DNA of 64,000 nucleotides from Falsiruegeria litorea R37 (GTDB lineage Bacteria; Pseudomonadota; Alphaproteobacteria; Rhodobacterales; Rhodobacteraceae), in NCBI RefSeq assembly GCF_900172225.1, contig NZ_FWFO01000002.1, positions 1-64,000 of the forward strand. Reading direction: 5' to 3'. The notes under the pieces are model-generated. The model saw nothing but the letters and a program-made list of their open reading frames with translations, searched no databases and was not told where the DNA came from. The stretch's first letter is position 1. Each line of letters opens with the position of its first letter. The translations under genes and the position numbers were made by a program. Below are positions 1-8,193 of the stretch, piece by piece.

Positions 1-121
1 GGATCTCGGGCCGTTTGTCGACCTCCTCGATCACTCCGGCCAGTTGTTTGCAGGGAACGGTCGTCACAAACTCGATCCCGTTGGCTATCAGATCATCCGC
101 GATCCGGGCGTCAATACTCAT
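1..121 (-). CDS. comD: Sulfopyruvate decarboxylase alpha subunit, N-terminal 40 codons (partial)
   Basis: This is the 5' end of a gene that runs off the left edge. Reading the minus strand from the ATG at 121 gives an open frame of 40 codons starting MSIDARIADDLIANGIEF and containing VTTVPCKQLAG. That segment matches the N-terminus of the thiamine-diphosphate-dependent sulfopyruvate/phosphonopyruvate decarboxylase family, which has a conserved VPC near residue 24. ComD with ComE decarboxylates sulfopyruvate to sulfoacetaldehyde. It is the last visible gene of the hps operon, 32 bases after the stress-protein gene, which is where a DHPS pathway would need it once sulfolactate has been oxidised. 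The assignment rests on a short segment plus context, so phosphonopyruvate decarboxylase is the main alternative. Confidence 0.72.
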   Translation of the reverse strand, partial: MSIDARIADDLIANGIEFVTTVPCKQLAGVIEEVDKRPEI

Positions 122-153
122 CGGCGGTTTGCCTTTGCTTTGAAATGGAAACT

Positions 154-564
154 TCAGGTTCTTCGGTAGACATGGACAGCACAGGGCGCATGGCGCACCA
201 CGCGAGCAGCCGTTGAACCCAGCAGATAGTCGCTGAATCCAGGTTTGTGTGATCCGATGACGATACAATCGACATCATGCGCCGCCGCATAATCAATGAT
301 CGAGCGATAGGTGTGGCCTTTGACAATCTCGGCCGTGACCCCGTCCAGTCCGTCGGTCTTTTCCTTCAGCACTTGCACGGCTCTTTCAAATCCCTCGCGT
401 ACGGCGTCCTTGTCCAAAAATGCGGCGACCGAACCTTGGGGGGCTTCGTGGACATGAAATGCCACGATGTTGCCACCGGGTGTACAAAGCGCCTTGGCCA
501 CTTTCAGCGTCTCGGGCGACAGGCCGTGATCAAGGGCCATGGGAACCAGTATCTTGTCATACAT
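154..564 (-). CDS. Universal stress protein (UspA family)
   Basis: A 136-residue single-domain Usp protein. It starts MYDKILVPMALD, the usual first beta strand of the fold. Near the C-terminus it has the ATP-binding pattern G-x2-G-x9-GS as GSHKPGFSDYLLGSTAARVV, followed by the closing strand PCAVHVY. This suggests the ATP-binding Usp subclass. It lies 19 bases after hpsP and before comD, inside the TRAP-transporter operon. Usp proteins encoded next to TRAP transporters (TeaD with TeaABC is the known case) can modulate transport, so a regulatory role for DHPS uptake is a reasonable inference. No catalytic role in the pathway is expected. Confidence 0.9.
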   Translation of the reverse strand: MYDKILVPMALDHGLSPETLKVAKALCTPGGNIVAFHVHEAPQGSVAAFLDKDAVREGFERAVQVLKEKTDGLDGVTAEIVKGHTYRSIIDYAAAHDVDCIVIGSHKPGFSDYLLGSTAARVVRHAPCAVHVYRRT

Positions 565-583
565 GGGCTGTTTCCTTTCGCTG

Positions 584-1564
584 TCAGTTCCAAGGATCGA
601 GAACGATTTTGGGGGCCGCCACGATCCCGCGTCTCAGGTCGCGAAAGGCCTCGGCCCCCTGGGACAGGGGGCGTTCTTCGATCCAGTTCAGATCCCCAAG
701 CTTACCATCGAAAATGGCCTGTGCGGTGTCTCGGAAATCTTGTGCGGTATAGGTGTAGGTCCCAACAAAGGTGATCTCTTGCAAAGTTAGTCGCCGAACA
801 TCAATGCCGCCTGTATCCTCCCCCAGACCCACATGGGCGATCACGCCGCCGGGTTCAGCCAAAGCCGAGGCGAGCTCGCGCGTTTTGGCATAGCCCACGG
901 CGTCAATCACCAACGGGGCTGGGTGGCGCGTAGCAGTTTCGGCAGGTTGACCACATCGCTCACGCAAAAAGGCGCGGCGGCTGTCGTTGGGCTCTATGAT
1001 GGTGATATCCTCGACCCCCATGGCTTGCAAGGCCAACGCGGCGGCCAGCCCGATGGCACCACCACCAATTACGATGGCACGTCGTTCCATCGACGGATGC
1101 AGCGCCTCAAGCGCAAGCCGTGCGGCGTGCCAACTCACCGCCAAGGGCTCTGCCAGGGCCGCCTTGTTCAGCGGCACGCTGTCGGGCACGGTCACCAGGT
1201 TGCTTTCCGGCATCGAGACATATTGCGCAAAGGCCCCCTCGCGCGGTGGCATCGAAATGATCTGCCGCTCGATGCACAGGTTCTCGCGGCCCGCAAGGCA
1301 GGCGGGGCAAGTGCCGCAGGTCACCAATGGGTTGATGGTCACGCGGCGCCCGCTCTGTGGCCCACCTTCGATCACTCCGGCCGCCTCGTGGCCAAGGATC
1401 AGCGGGGCGGGGCGACGGGCGTCGTGGCCCAGATAGGCGTGCATGTCCGAGCCGCAGATACCAACCGCCGCCACCCGAACCAGATGCTCGCCCACGTTCG
1501 AGATCGGGCCGATTGTGTCGCGATAGGCCAGCGTTTCAACGCCTTCATAGATCAGAGCCTTCAT
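584..1564 (-). CDS. hpsP: Zn-dependent alcohol dehydrogenase, probable DHPS 2-dehydrogenase HpsP
   Basis: A 326-residue medium-chain alcohol dehydrogenase. The N-terminal catalytic domain has the Zn-ligand pattern GICGSDMH followed by GHEAAG, and a structural Zn loop CGTCPACLAGRENLC. The nucleotide-binding motif is IVIGGGAIGLAAA. The ATG at 1564 overlaps the stop of the preceding SDR gene as ATGA. Longer in-frame upstream starts would lie inside that gene and give a non-homologous leader. In the described DHPS pathway HpsP and HpsO are 2-dehydrogenases of opposite stereochemistry that interconvert DHPS enantiomers through dihydroxyacetone sulfonate. The family call is firm. The substrate is inferred from the hpsK-hpsP gene order and the sulfopyruvate decarboxylase downstream. 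Confidence 0.82.
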   Translation of the reverse strand: MKALIYEGVETLAYRDTIGPISNVGEHLVRVAAVGICGSDMHAYLGHDARRPAPLILGHEAAGVIEGGPQSGRRVTINPLVTCGTCPACLAGRENLCIERQIISMPPREGAFAQYVSMPESNLVTVPDSVPLNKAALAEPLAVSWHAARLALEALHPSMERRAIVIGGGAIGLAAALALQAMGVEDITIIEPNDSRRAFLRERCGQPAETATRHPAPLVIDAVGYAKTRELASALAEPGGVIAHVGLGEDTGGIDVRRLTLQEITFVGTYTYTAQDFRDTAQAIFDGKLGDLNWIEERPLSQGAEAFRDLRRGIVAAPKIVLDPWN

Positions 1565-2322
1565 TTCGCTGTGAACCCTCCATCCACCATCAGTGTTTGT
1601 CCCGTCACGTAGCCCGACGCGTCCGAGCACAGGAACAGCAGCGGGCCGTCAAGGTCGCTGAGCAGTCCATTGCGCCCTATACAGGTTTGCGCTGCGTTGC
1701 GGGCAGCGCGGGCATCGTCGGCAAAAACGGCATGTGTCAGCTCGGTCGGAAAGAATCCGGGCCCGATGGCGTTGGCGGTGATGCCATGCGGCGACCAGGC
1801 CTCGGCCATGGCGCGGGTCAGCTGCGAGATGCCCCCCTTGCTGGCCCCATAGGCAATGCCGCCGGGAAAGGCACGGGTGCTTTGAAGCGAGGCGAAATTG
1901 ACGATCCGACCCCAGCCTTTGGCCTTCATTTCGGGCACAAAGGTCTGGCTCAGGAAGAAGGGCGCGGACAGATTGAGCGTAAGCGTCATGTCCCACCCGT
2001 CATCTGTCACGTCATCCGCTGCCTGCCGCGTGTTGACGCCTGCAGCATGAACCAGGATGTCGGGTGCCCCAAAGGGCGCGCGAATGGCGTCGCTGATCGA
2101 CGGCAATGCGTCCCGATCCGCGACATCGGCCACCACATAGGCCGAGGCGTCGCCGATCTCGCCACAGGTCTCGCGCAGCGCCTCTTCACGGCGTGCCACG
2201 ACCACGACTTTGGCCCCCGCAGCGGCCAAGGTCATCGCGGCCTGCCGCCCCAGACCCGAGCTGGCGCCGGTGATGCAGGCAACCTTGCCGTTCAGGTCAA
2301 AGAGGTGTCTTGGGTCAGCCAT
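1561..2322 (-). CDS. hpsO: Short-chain dehydrogenase, probable DHPS 2-dehydrogenase HpsO
   Basis: A 253-residue classical SDR. It has the cofactor motif TGASSGLG after the first strand, an active-site serine in NFASLQST, the YxxxK pair in YGASKGG, and the C-terminal GQTLMVDGGF typical of FabG-like SDRs. Its start overlaps the hpsN stop by 8 bases and its own stop overlaps the hpsP start, so the three dehydrogenases should be translated together. By analogy with the described pathway it would oxidise one DHPS enantiomer at C2 with NAD+, and with HpsP act as a racemising pair. The sequence alone would fit many sugar-alcohol or hydroxyacid SDRs; the substrate comes from context. Confidence 0.8.
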   Translation of the reverse strand: MADPRHLFDLNGKVACITGASSGLGRQAAMTLAAAGAKVVVVARREEALRETCGEIGDASAYVVADVADRDALPSISDAIRAPFGAPDILVHAAGVNTRQAADDVTDDGWDMTLTLNLSAPFFLSQTFVPEMKAKGWGRIVNFASLQSTRAFPGGIAYGASKGGISQLTRAMAEAWSPHGITANAIGPGFFPTELTHAVFADDARAARNAAQTCIGRNGLLSDLDGPLLFLCSDASGYVTGQTLMVDGGFTAK

Positions 2323-3622
2323 TTGCAGTCAGATCAAAGGTTTCGTCCGGGAAATACTTGGCCAAGCGCACATCAGCGGCGCGGGCGTGCCCCTCCATCC
2401 CTTCGAGGCGCGAGATGCGCGCGGTGGCCTCGGCCACGGCCTTCGATCCTTCTCGGGTGGCGCGCTGCCAGGTGACGATTTTCATGTATTTGTGCACGCT
2501 GAGACCGCCGGTGTAGCTGGCCGCGCGCGAGGTGGGCAGCACGTGGTTGGTGCCGGTTGCCTTGTCGCCATAGGACACAGTCGTTTCTTCTCCAAGGAAC
2601 AGCGAGCCATAGCAGGTGAGCCGGTCCAACCACCAATCCAGATCTTCGGCCTGTACGGTCAGATGCTCGGGCGCATATTCGTCGGAGCACGCGGCCATCG
2701 CCTCTCGGTCGGAACACAGGATCACCTCGGCATAGTCGCGCCAGGCCGCAGTGGCGTTTTCGCGGTTCACATCCGGAAGATCGGCGATCAGGCCGGGGAC
2801 CAGTTCCATCACCTCTTCGGCCAGCTTGCGGTCATCGGTGACCAACCAGACAGGCGAGTTGTAGCCATGCTCGGCCTGGCTCACCAGATCGGTGGCGACG
2901 ATGTGCGCGTCTGCCGTTGAATCGGCCAGGATCAGGCTATCGGTCGGGCCCGCGATCATGTCGATGCCGACACGGCCAAACAGGATGCGCTTGGCTTCGG
3001 CCACGAATTGATTGCCGGGGCCCACAAGGATGTTGGCCTTGGGCAGGCCAAACAGGCCGAAGGTCATCGCTGCAACGCCCTGCACACCGCCCATGGCCAT
3101 GATCTTGTCCGCGCCGCAGATGTGGGCGGCGTAAACAATCGCAGGGGCAACACCCACGCCGGGACGAGGAGGGGAGCAAGCGGTGATATGCTTGCAGCCC
3201 GCGACCTTGGCCGTCGTTACGGTCATGATCGCACTGGCGATGTGGCTGTAACGGCCGCCGGGTACGTAACAACCGGCAGCATCAACCGGGATCGCTTTTT
3301 GACCCGTGATAAAGCCCGGCGCGATCTCGGTCTCAACATCGCTGACGGTGCTTTTCTGCAACTCAGCAAAGCGGCGCACGTTGTCATGGGCAAAGCGGAT
3401 ATCGGCCTTGAGCTTTTCCGGCACCAGGTCACAGGCGGCCTCGATCTCTTCGGGCGTGAGCAGAACGTTGCCTTCGTATTGGTCGAATTTGGCGGCGTAT
3501 TTCATCGCCACCGCATCACCGCCTGCTTCGATCTCGTCCAGGATTCCCTTGACGATCAGGTGGGTTTCGGCGGCATTCGATTTGGGCGTCAACGTTGCCT
3601 GCTTGAGGTATTCGCGTGTCAT
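2315..3622 (-). CDS. hpsN: Histidinol-dehydrogenase-like sulfopropanediol 3-dehydrogenase HpsN
   Basis: A 435-residue member of the histidinol dehydrogenase family. The family hallmarks are all present: YVPGGRYSH, GPGNQFVAEAK, the Zn/catalytic pattern SQAEHG, the catalytic EYAPEHL, GTNHVLPT and a C-terminal EGMEGHARAADVR. No histidine genes are nearby; instead it sits in a TRAP-transporter operon with an SDR, a Zn alcohol dehydrogenase and a sulfopyruvate decarboxylase fragment. That is the context of HpsN, which oxidises (R)-DHPS at C3 in two NAD+-dependent steps to (R)-sulfolactate. It starts 12 bases after hpsM with AGGA upstream. A true HisD is the alternative but does not fit the neighbours. 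Confidence 0.85.
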   Translation of the reverse strand: MTREYLKQATLTPKSNAAETHLIVKGILDEIEAGGDAVAMKYAAKFDQYEGNVLLTPEEIEAACDLVPEKLKADIRFAHDNVRRFAELQKSTVSDVETEIAPGFITGQKAIPVDAAGCYVPGGRYSHIASAIMTVTTAKVAGCKHITACSPPRPGVGVAPAIVYAAHICGADKIMAMGGVQGVAAMTFGLFGLPKANILVGPGNQFVAEAKRILFGRVGIDMIAGPTDSLILADSTADAHIVATDLVSQAEHGYNSPVWLVTDDRKLAEEVMELVPGLIADLPDVNRENATAAWRDYAEVILCSDREAMAACSDEYAPEHLTVQAEDLDWWLDRLTCYGSLFLGEETTVSYGDKATGTNHVLPTSRAASYTGGLSVHKYMKIVTWQRATREGSKAVAEATARISRLEGMEGHARAADVRLAKYFPDETFDLTANG

Positions 3623-3634
3623 TGCAGGGAAATC

Positions 3635-4963
3635 CTATTTGTAGATATCGGGGAGTAGGGTTGTCGAAATCGCGGGTACATATGCGATCAAGAGTACCAC
3701 GATCAGCATGGTCAGAACAAAGGGCACAGCGCGCGCCGCGATCTTGAGGATCGATTCACCGGTGATGCCCGAGACCACAAAGAGGTTGAGGCCAAGGGGC
3801 GGCGTGATGAAACCCACACCCAGGGCGGTGATCATCATGATGCAGAACTGAATCTCGTTCATGCCGATGTTGTCCGCCAGCGGCTTCAGGATTGGTGCCA
3901 GGATCACGATGTTGGGCGTTGTTTCCATCACGCAGCCAGCGGCAATCAGGATGCCGATCATCAGCAGGATCAGCATGGCCGGATCGTCGGTCAAACCAGT
4001 CACGGCGGTCACGAACCCTTGCGGCACACCCATGATCGCCAGCGCTTCGGCCAGGGGGGCCGAGAAGGCGATGATTGGCAGGATGACGCCGTTGACCTTG
4101 GCCGAGCTCACCAGCATGGCCGGAAAGTCCGACAGCTTCAGGGTTTTCAGGATGAACCCCATGATGATGGTCACGACCACGGCGGTGGCACCGGCTTCGG
4201 TCGGGGTCAGGCGACCCGAAAAGATGCCGTAGAAGATGATGCCGGGCACGATAAAGGCGTACCAGCCGGATTTCAGCGATTTCAGCAGGTTGGCGGACCA
4301 TTCGCTCATGCTCATGTTGCCGCCGCTTTCATAGCTGTAGAGGCGGTTCATGATGATGTTGGTCACGAGAATGGACACCAGAATGGCCAGACCGGGGATC
4401 AGTGCGGCCAAAAACAGCGTCGAGGCGGAAATACCCAGCACAAGCCCGATGATGATGTAAGCGATCGACGGCGGGATCAGGATGCCGGTACAGGCACCCG
4501 CCGCGACCAACGCGCAGGCATAGGGGCGGGGATAGCCGCTTTCGACCAGACGGTTGATGGTCATCCGACCCACGGCAGCAGCACCGGCTGCGTCCGAACC
4601 CGAGATGGCCGCGAACATGCCGCAGACCAGAACCGTGGCCGAGCCAAAGCCGCCCTTAGTCCAGCAGGTCAGCGCCTCGGCCACGTCCAGAAACTTGCGA
4701 CTGAGGCCGGTGCGCACCAACACGTCGCCTGTCAGGATAAAGAGCGGCACGGCGGTCAGGGCAAAGGCGTCGATGCCGGTGAACAGGCTCTCGCCAACGG
4801 CACTAAGTGGCAGATCGCCCGACATGATGAGCATCGTGATCGCAGCAGCACCGATGGCGGCCCAGACAGGCACGGCCATGGCGATGAGACCCACGAACAT
4901 GAGAACGGGCAGATAGAAATCCCAGCCAAGTTCAACGGTTTGATTGAGTTGTTGCCAAAGCAT
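3635..4963 (-). CDS. hpsM: TRAP transporter large permease (DctM type), DHPS uptake
   Basis: A 442-residue integral membrane protein of about 12 hydrophobic segments and the usual DctM length. It has family features such as GSDAAGAAAVG, PRPYACALVAAGACTGILIPPSI and GFITPPLGLNLFV. It forms the ion-coupled channel of a tripartite periplasmic transporter. The ATG at 4963 is preceded by GAGGGG. The gene lies 11 bases after the DctQ gene and 12 before hpsN, so uptake and first oxidation are co-transcribed. The symbol is given because the operon order from the binding protein onward matches hpsK-L-M-N-O-P. Confidence 0.88.
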   Translation of the reverse strand: MLWQQLNQTVELGWDFYLPVLMFVGLIAMAVPVWAAIGAAAITMLIMSGDLPLSAVGESLFTGIDAFALTAVPLFILTGDVLVRTGLSRKFLDVAEALTCWTKGGFGSATVLVCGMFAAISGSDAAGAAAVGRMTINRLVESGYPRPYACALVAAGACTGILIPPSIAYIIIGLVLGISASTLFLAALIPGLAILVSILVTNIIMNRLYSYESGGNMSMSEWSANLLKSLKSGWYAFIVPGIIFYGIFSGRLTPTEAGATAVVVTIIMGFILKTLKLSDFPAMLVSSAKVNGVILPIIAFSAPLAEALAIMGVPQGFVTAVTGLTDDPAMLILLMIGILIAAGCVMETTPNIVILAPILKPLADNIGMNEIQFCIMMITALGVGFITPPLGLNLFVVSGITGESILKIAARAVPFVLTMLIVVLLIAYVPAISTTLLPDIYK

Positions 4964-4974
4964 GTCTTATCCCC

Positions 4975-5487
4975 TCAATCAAACATCTTTTCGCCTTCGA
5001 ACACGGGGCGGCCGGCTCGAAAGTCGTTGATATCACGCCACAAAGACTGCAGCAGACGCCAGGTCATCAGGGCAAAGCCAAGGGGAACTGCCATCAGGAA
5101 CCAGACCATCGAGATGCGCAGGCCGTGGCTGACCGAGCCGAACTTGGCCGAGACATGCACCGTCTCATACGACCAGTAGAGCGCCACCAGAGCGACAACG
5201 AGCATCACCAGATCACCAAAGATGTAGAATGCCGCCTTCATCCGGGGGCCAAAGTAATGAAGGATCACGTCGATGCGGATGTGAGCGCGATCCTTGACCG
5301 CCGCTGCAGCGCCAATCCAGGCGAGGTAGATAAAGGAATAGCGCACGATCTCTTCGCCCCAAATCGAGGAATAGGCAAAAAGTTCGCGACGAATGACTTC
5401 GATTGCCATCGTGGCAACCAGCATCACGTAGAACGTCAGAAGCAGCCAGCGCTCTGCGTTTTGGTCGATTGATCGCAGGATACTCAT
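4975..5487 (-). CDS. hpsL: TRAP transporter small permease (DctQ type)
   Basis: A 170-residue protein with four predicted membrane segments, the standard DctQ layout. It has RRELFAYSSIWGEEIVRYSFIYLAWIGAA, the usual conserved stretch between the second and third segments, followed by KDRAHIRIDV. It pairs with the large permease encoded just downstream. A gap of 113 bases separates it from the binding-protein gene and contains a stem-loop (see 5565-5591). That arrangement normally lets the binding protein be made in excess over the membrane subunits. Confidence 0.87.
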   Translation of the reverse strand: MSILRSIDQNAERWLLLTFYVMLVATMAIEVIRRELFAYSSIWGEEIVRYSFIYLAWIGAAAAVKDRAHIRIDVILHYFGPRMKAAFYIFGDLVMLVVALVALYWSYETVHVSAKFGSVSHGLRISMVWFLMAVPLGFALMTWRLLQSLWRDINDFRAGRPVFEGEKMFD

Positions 5488-5564
5488 TGTAATTCCTTGG
5501 CGTTCGACACGTCTTTAAATCCGCCATCCGGTGGCGTTCACAGGTCATGTCGTCAAAAGGGTAG

Positions 5565-5591
5565 CGCAGGCACCCATGGCGGATGCCTGCG
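5565..5591 (-). terminator. Intercistronic stem-loop between TRAP binding-protein and small-permease genes
   Basis: On the transcribed minus strand an 8-base-pair stem (CGCAGGCA with TGCCTGCG, 11-base loop) lies 9 bases after the hpsK stop and is followed shortly by CCCTTTT. The stem is perfect as read by eye. Such hairpins after periplasmic binding-protein genes act as partial terminators or 3'-end stabilisers, giving more binding protein than permease. The function is inferred from position and structure. Confidence 0.55.
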
Positions 5592-5600
5592 GGCTTTGGA

Positions 5601-6746
5601 TCAGGCGTCGTGCACGAAGTATTTGCCCTGCGTGCCGGCGGCCTCTTCCATCTTGGCAAAGTTGTCCATCGACCCTGCCAGTTCTTTTTTGAAGTCGTCC
5701 CATTCGGACCGCTGATATCCACCGGCCTCTTTCCATTCGCCAAGCTGATCGTCGCTGAGCGAGTGGAATTGAACACCTGCCTTGGTCAGTTCGGACATGG
5801 CATAGGCGCGGGCCGAGGGGACCTTGGACAGGTTCTGGTGTCCGGTCATCTCGGCACCCCACATAACGCCCTCTTGCACGTCCGACGGCAGCGCGCTGAA
5901 CCATTCCAGGTTACAGGAATAGACCTGACTGTCCGGCACGGCCTGGGTAAAGGTCACATGGCTCAGGATGTCCTTGAAGCCAAAGACATAAAGCGCGCCG
6001 ACCGACGGGTCGAGCGCATCGGCCACGCCCTGTTTGATCGCTGACGGTGTCTCGCCCCAGGCGACAGGCGTCGGGTTGGCGCCGACCATGCGATAATACT
6101 GCTGCAACATCTTCGAACCCGGAACGCGGAATTTGACACCGGACATGTCGCCGGGGCTCATCACCTTGTTGCCGCCCTTGCGGACCGCGACGACGCGGGG
6201 GTCGATGTTCACGTAAAACAGCGCTTTGAAGCCGTTGGATTCGACCTTGGGTTCCACTTCGGATTTCCAGAAACCGGACGTGACCAGATTGGTGAAACGC
6301 TGGTTCGAGCCACACAGATAAGGCATGTTGATCAGGTCAACGGTCGAGGCGAAGGGCGCAAAGTTCGACAGCGAATGCTGCGCCGCCTGGATAGTGCCGC
6401 CCTGAACCTTTTGCACAAGTGCGCCGCCCGCACCCAACTGCCCACCGGGGGCCAGTTTGACATAGACCTTGCCGTTGGTGGCGTTCTGGATGTTTTCCTT
6501 CAGGTCCAGTTGCATGATCGGATAGCTGCGCGATGCCCCCAGCACATAGGCCGTGGCGACAGTCATGACGTGCTCTGCCGCCTGCTCTCGCTCTTTCTCT
6601 TCCTTGGCGGTCTGGGCCACAGCCTCCGAGGACCACAATACGCCTCCGGCGCCAGCAACCATTGCCGCGGTGAAAGAGCCCGTTGAGGCCAGTTTCAGAA
6701 AATTTCGGCGCTCAGCAGATTTGAGGCCATCCTTACCATTTGTCAT
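5601..6746 (-). CDS. hpsK: TRAP transporter substrate-binding protein (DctP type), Tat-exported
   Basis: A 381-residue periplasmic binding protein. The ATG at 6746 is chosen because GGAGGAA stands 7 bases upstream and the next residues form a twin-arginine signal: ERRNFLKLAST, then a hydrophobic stretch and an AVAQ cleavage region. The mature part has DctP features such as GGQLGAGGALVQKVQGG and the conserved central region around KFRVPGSKMLQQYYRMVG. It is the binding component for the two permeases that follow. Tat export of a TRAP binding protein is less common than Sec export and implies folding in the cytoplasm. The DHPS ligand is inferred from the operon. Confidence 0.88.
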   Translation of the reverse strand: MTNGKDGLKSAERRNFLKLASTGSFTAAMVAGAGGVLWSSEAVAQTAKEEKEREQAAEHVMTVATAYVLGASRSYPIMQLDLKENIQNATNGKVYVKLAPGGQLGAGGALVQKVQGGTIQAAQHSLSNFAPFASTVDLINMPYLCGSNQRFTNLVTSGFWKSEVEPKVESNGFKALFYVNIDPRVVAVRKGGNKVMSPGDMSGVKFRVPGSKMLQQYYRMVGANPTPVAWGETPSAIKQGVADALDPSVGALYVFGFKDILSHVTFTQAVPDSQVYSCNLEWFSALPSDVQEGVMWGAEMTGHQNLSKVPSARAYAMSELTKAGVQFHSLSDDQLGEWKEAGGYQRSEWDDFKKELAGSMDNFAKMEEAAGTQGKYFVHDA

Positions 6747-6768
6747 TGTCTTCCTCCCTAAAGATCGG

Positions 6769-6954
6769 TCAGCCGCCGGTGTTGTTTTTCTGGTCAGCTT
6801 CGCGTTTGAGAATGGCCGCCACGAACAGGATCGAGGCAACAAACAGAACCAGCATCTCTCCGACATCTCCAAGAAATCCACCGCTGCCAAAGGCGCCCAG
6901 GGCGACATTGGAAAAAAACGCGACAAATACGGCGATTGCAGCCCAAAGGAACAT
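6769..6954 (-). CDS. Small two-helix membrane protein leading the TRAP operon
   Basis: A 61-residue protein with two hydrophobic segments (about residues 2-22 and 33-50) and a charged tail, KREADQKNN. It has a good ribosome site: GGAG 7 bases before the ATG at 6954. It ends 22 bases before the binding-protein start, making it the first gene after the regulated promoter. No domain is recognised. Position and topology suggest an accessory protein of the TRAP transporter, but this is inference. It is short enough to be missed by automated annotation. Confidence 0.65.
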   Translation of the reverse strand: MFLWAAIAVFVAFFSNVALGAFGSGGFLGDVGEMLVLFVASILFVAAILKREADQKNNTGG

Positions 6955-6987
6955 CGTAGAACTCCAGATTCTTATCTCAAATCCATT

Positions 6988-7001
6988 TGTAAGCGCTTAC
7001 A
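6988..7001. promoter_or_regulatory. LacI-family operator 1 (perfect 14-bp palindrome)
   Basis: TGTAAGCGCTTACA is a perfect palindrome with the central CG typical of LacI/GalR-family operators. It lies between the divergent DHPS operon and the lacI-type regulator gene, 34 bases upstream of the small membrane protein start. It is the likely binding site of the adjacent regulator, controlling one or both directions. Confidence 0.8.
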
Positions 7002-7008
7002 TTTGCAA

Positions 7009-7022
7009 TGCAAGCGTTTACA
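7009..7022. promoter_or_regulatory. LacI-family operator 2 (near-palindrome)
   Basis: TGCAAGCGTTTACA matches operator 1 at 12 of 14 positions and keeps the AAGCG core. Its centre is 21 bases from the centre of operator 1, two helical turns, so two dimers could bind the same face of the DNA. It lies 33 bases before the first candidate start of the regulator gene, consistent with autoregulation. Confidence 0.7.
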
Positions 7023-7054
7023 TTGATCAAGTGGCAAGCGACCGGTTTTGTGTT

Positions 7055-8110
7055 ATGACAGGGGAAAGCAATGGCAGGCATGGCATGGGAAAAAACCGCT
7101 CAGCTCCGACACTTAACGACGTCGCCAGAGAGGCGGGAGTTTCAACGGCCACCGTGTCACGTTGCCTGAACTCTCCGGACCGGGTGATCGAAACAACTCG
7201 TCAGAGGGTCATGCAGGCCGTCGAATCACTCGGCTATACACCGAATTTTGCGGCTCGGGTCATGGCGGCAAATCGCAGTTACACCATCGGGGCCATCATC
7301 CCGACCATGGACAATGCCATCTTTGCCCGGGGGCTGCAGGAATTCCAGGATCAACTGCGCCAGAGAGGATATACGCTTTTGGTATCGAGCTCGGCTTATG
7401 ACCCTGAAATGGAGCGGGAGCAGATCCGTACGTTGGTCGCGCGCGGGGCGGATGGGCTGTTGCTGATCGGGCACGCGCGCGACGCGAGCATCTATACGTT
7501 TCTCGAGCAGCATCAGGTTCCGTCACTTGTGGCTTGGTCATATACGCCAGAGGCGCAACAGCCCTCTGTCGGATTTAGCAATATCGAGGCCATGGGTGAG
7601 CTTGCGCAGCTTGTTATCGGGGCCGGTCATCGACGAATTGCCATGATCTCGGGGCAAACATCGGGCAATGACCGAGCACAGGGCCGCGTCGAAGGTGTAA
7701 AGCGTGCAATGGCGCAGAGCGGGCTCGACGCTGCAACACTGACGCTGATTGAGACGGATTACGAGATCGAAAAGGGTGCCGACGCCTTTGCACAGTTGAT
7801 GACTCTTTCACCACGGCCGACAGTTGTGATGTGCGGCAATGATGTTCTGGCCGCAGGTGCCCTGAGCGAGGCACGACGGCTTGGGATCAAAGTACCGGAA
7901 CAAGTCTCGGTAACAGGCTTCGATGACATAGAACTGGCCGAGATCGTCAGCCCTGGCCTGACCACTGTTCATGTTCCGCACCGGGAAATGGGGCGCGAGG
8001 CTGCGCGTGAACTGACGGCAATGGTCGAAGGCAAATCAGCTGGCCAGTCCGTTTGCATAAAGACAAGGTTGATGGCTCGCCATTCATTGGCAGAACCTCC
8101 GTGCCAATGA
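7055..8110 (+). CDS. LacI-family transcriptional regulator of the DHPS operon
   Basis: About 351 residues from the ATG at 7055; a second in-frame ATG at 7085 with CAGG upstream gives 341 and is equally plausible. The N-terminus is a LacI helix-turn-helix: TLNDVAREAGVSTATVSRCLN, with the hinge region RVMQAVESLGYTPNFAARVM. The rest is a periplasmic-binding-protein-like effector domain with SYTIGAIIPTMDN and the C-terminal VSVTGFDDIELAEIVSPGLTTV. It is divergent from the DHPS operon with two LacI-type palindromes between them. The effector is probably DHPS or a pathway intermediate, with repression relieved on binding, as is usual for the family. Confidence 0.9.
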   Translation: MTGESNGRHGMGKNRSAPTLNDVAREAGVSTATVSRCLNSPDRVIETTRQRVMQAVESLGYTPNFAARVMAANRSYTIGAIIPTMDNAIFARGLQEFQDQLRQRGYTLLVSSSAYDPEMEREQIRTLVARGADGLLLIGHARDASIYTFLEQHQVPSLVAWSYTPEAQQPSVGFSNIEAMGELAQLVIGAGHRRIAMISGQTSGNDRAQGRVEGVKRAMAQSGLDAATLTLIETDYEIEKGADAFAQLMTLSPRPTVVMCGNDVLAAGALSEARRLGIKVPEQVSVTGFDDIELAEIVSPGLTTVHVPHREMGREAARELTAMVEGKSAGQSVCIKTRLMARHSLAEPPCQ

Positions 8111-8193
8111 ATGCGTCGAACGGACCGGCCTAGAGCGATCCGCTGACGACTGCGCGTGAACTGAAGGCCAGGTACTGTCAGTTTTCAAACGCG

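Noticed and set aside
2315-3622. hpsN as a histidine-biosynthesis histidinol dehydrogenase
   Set aside because: The motifs fit the family, but there are no his genes nearby and the TRAP/dehydrogenase/sulfopyruvate-decarboxylase context fits HpsN better.
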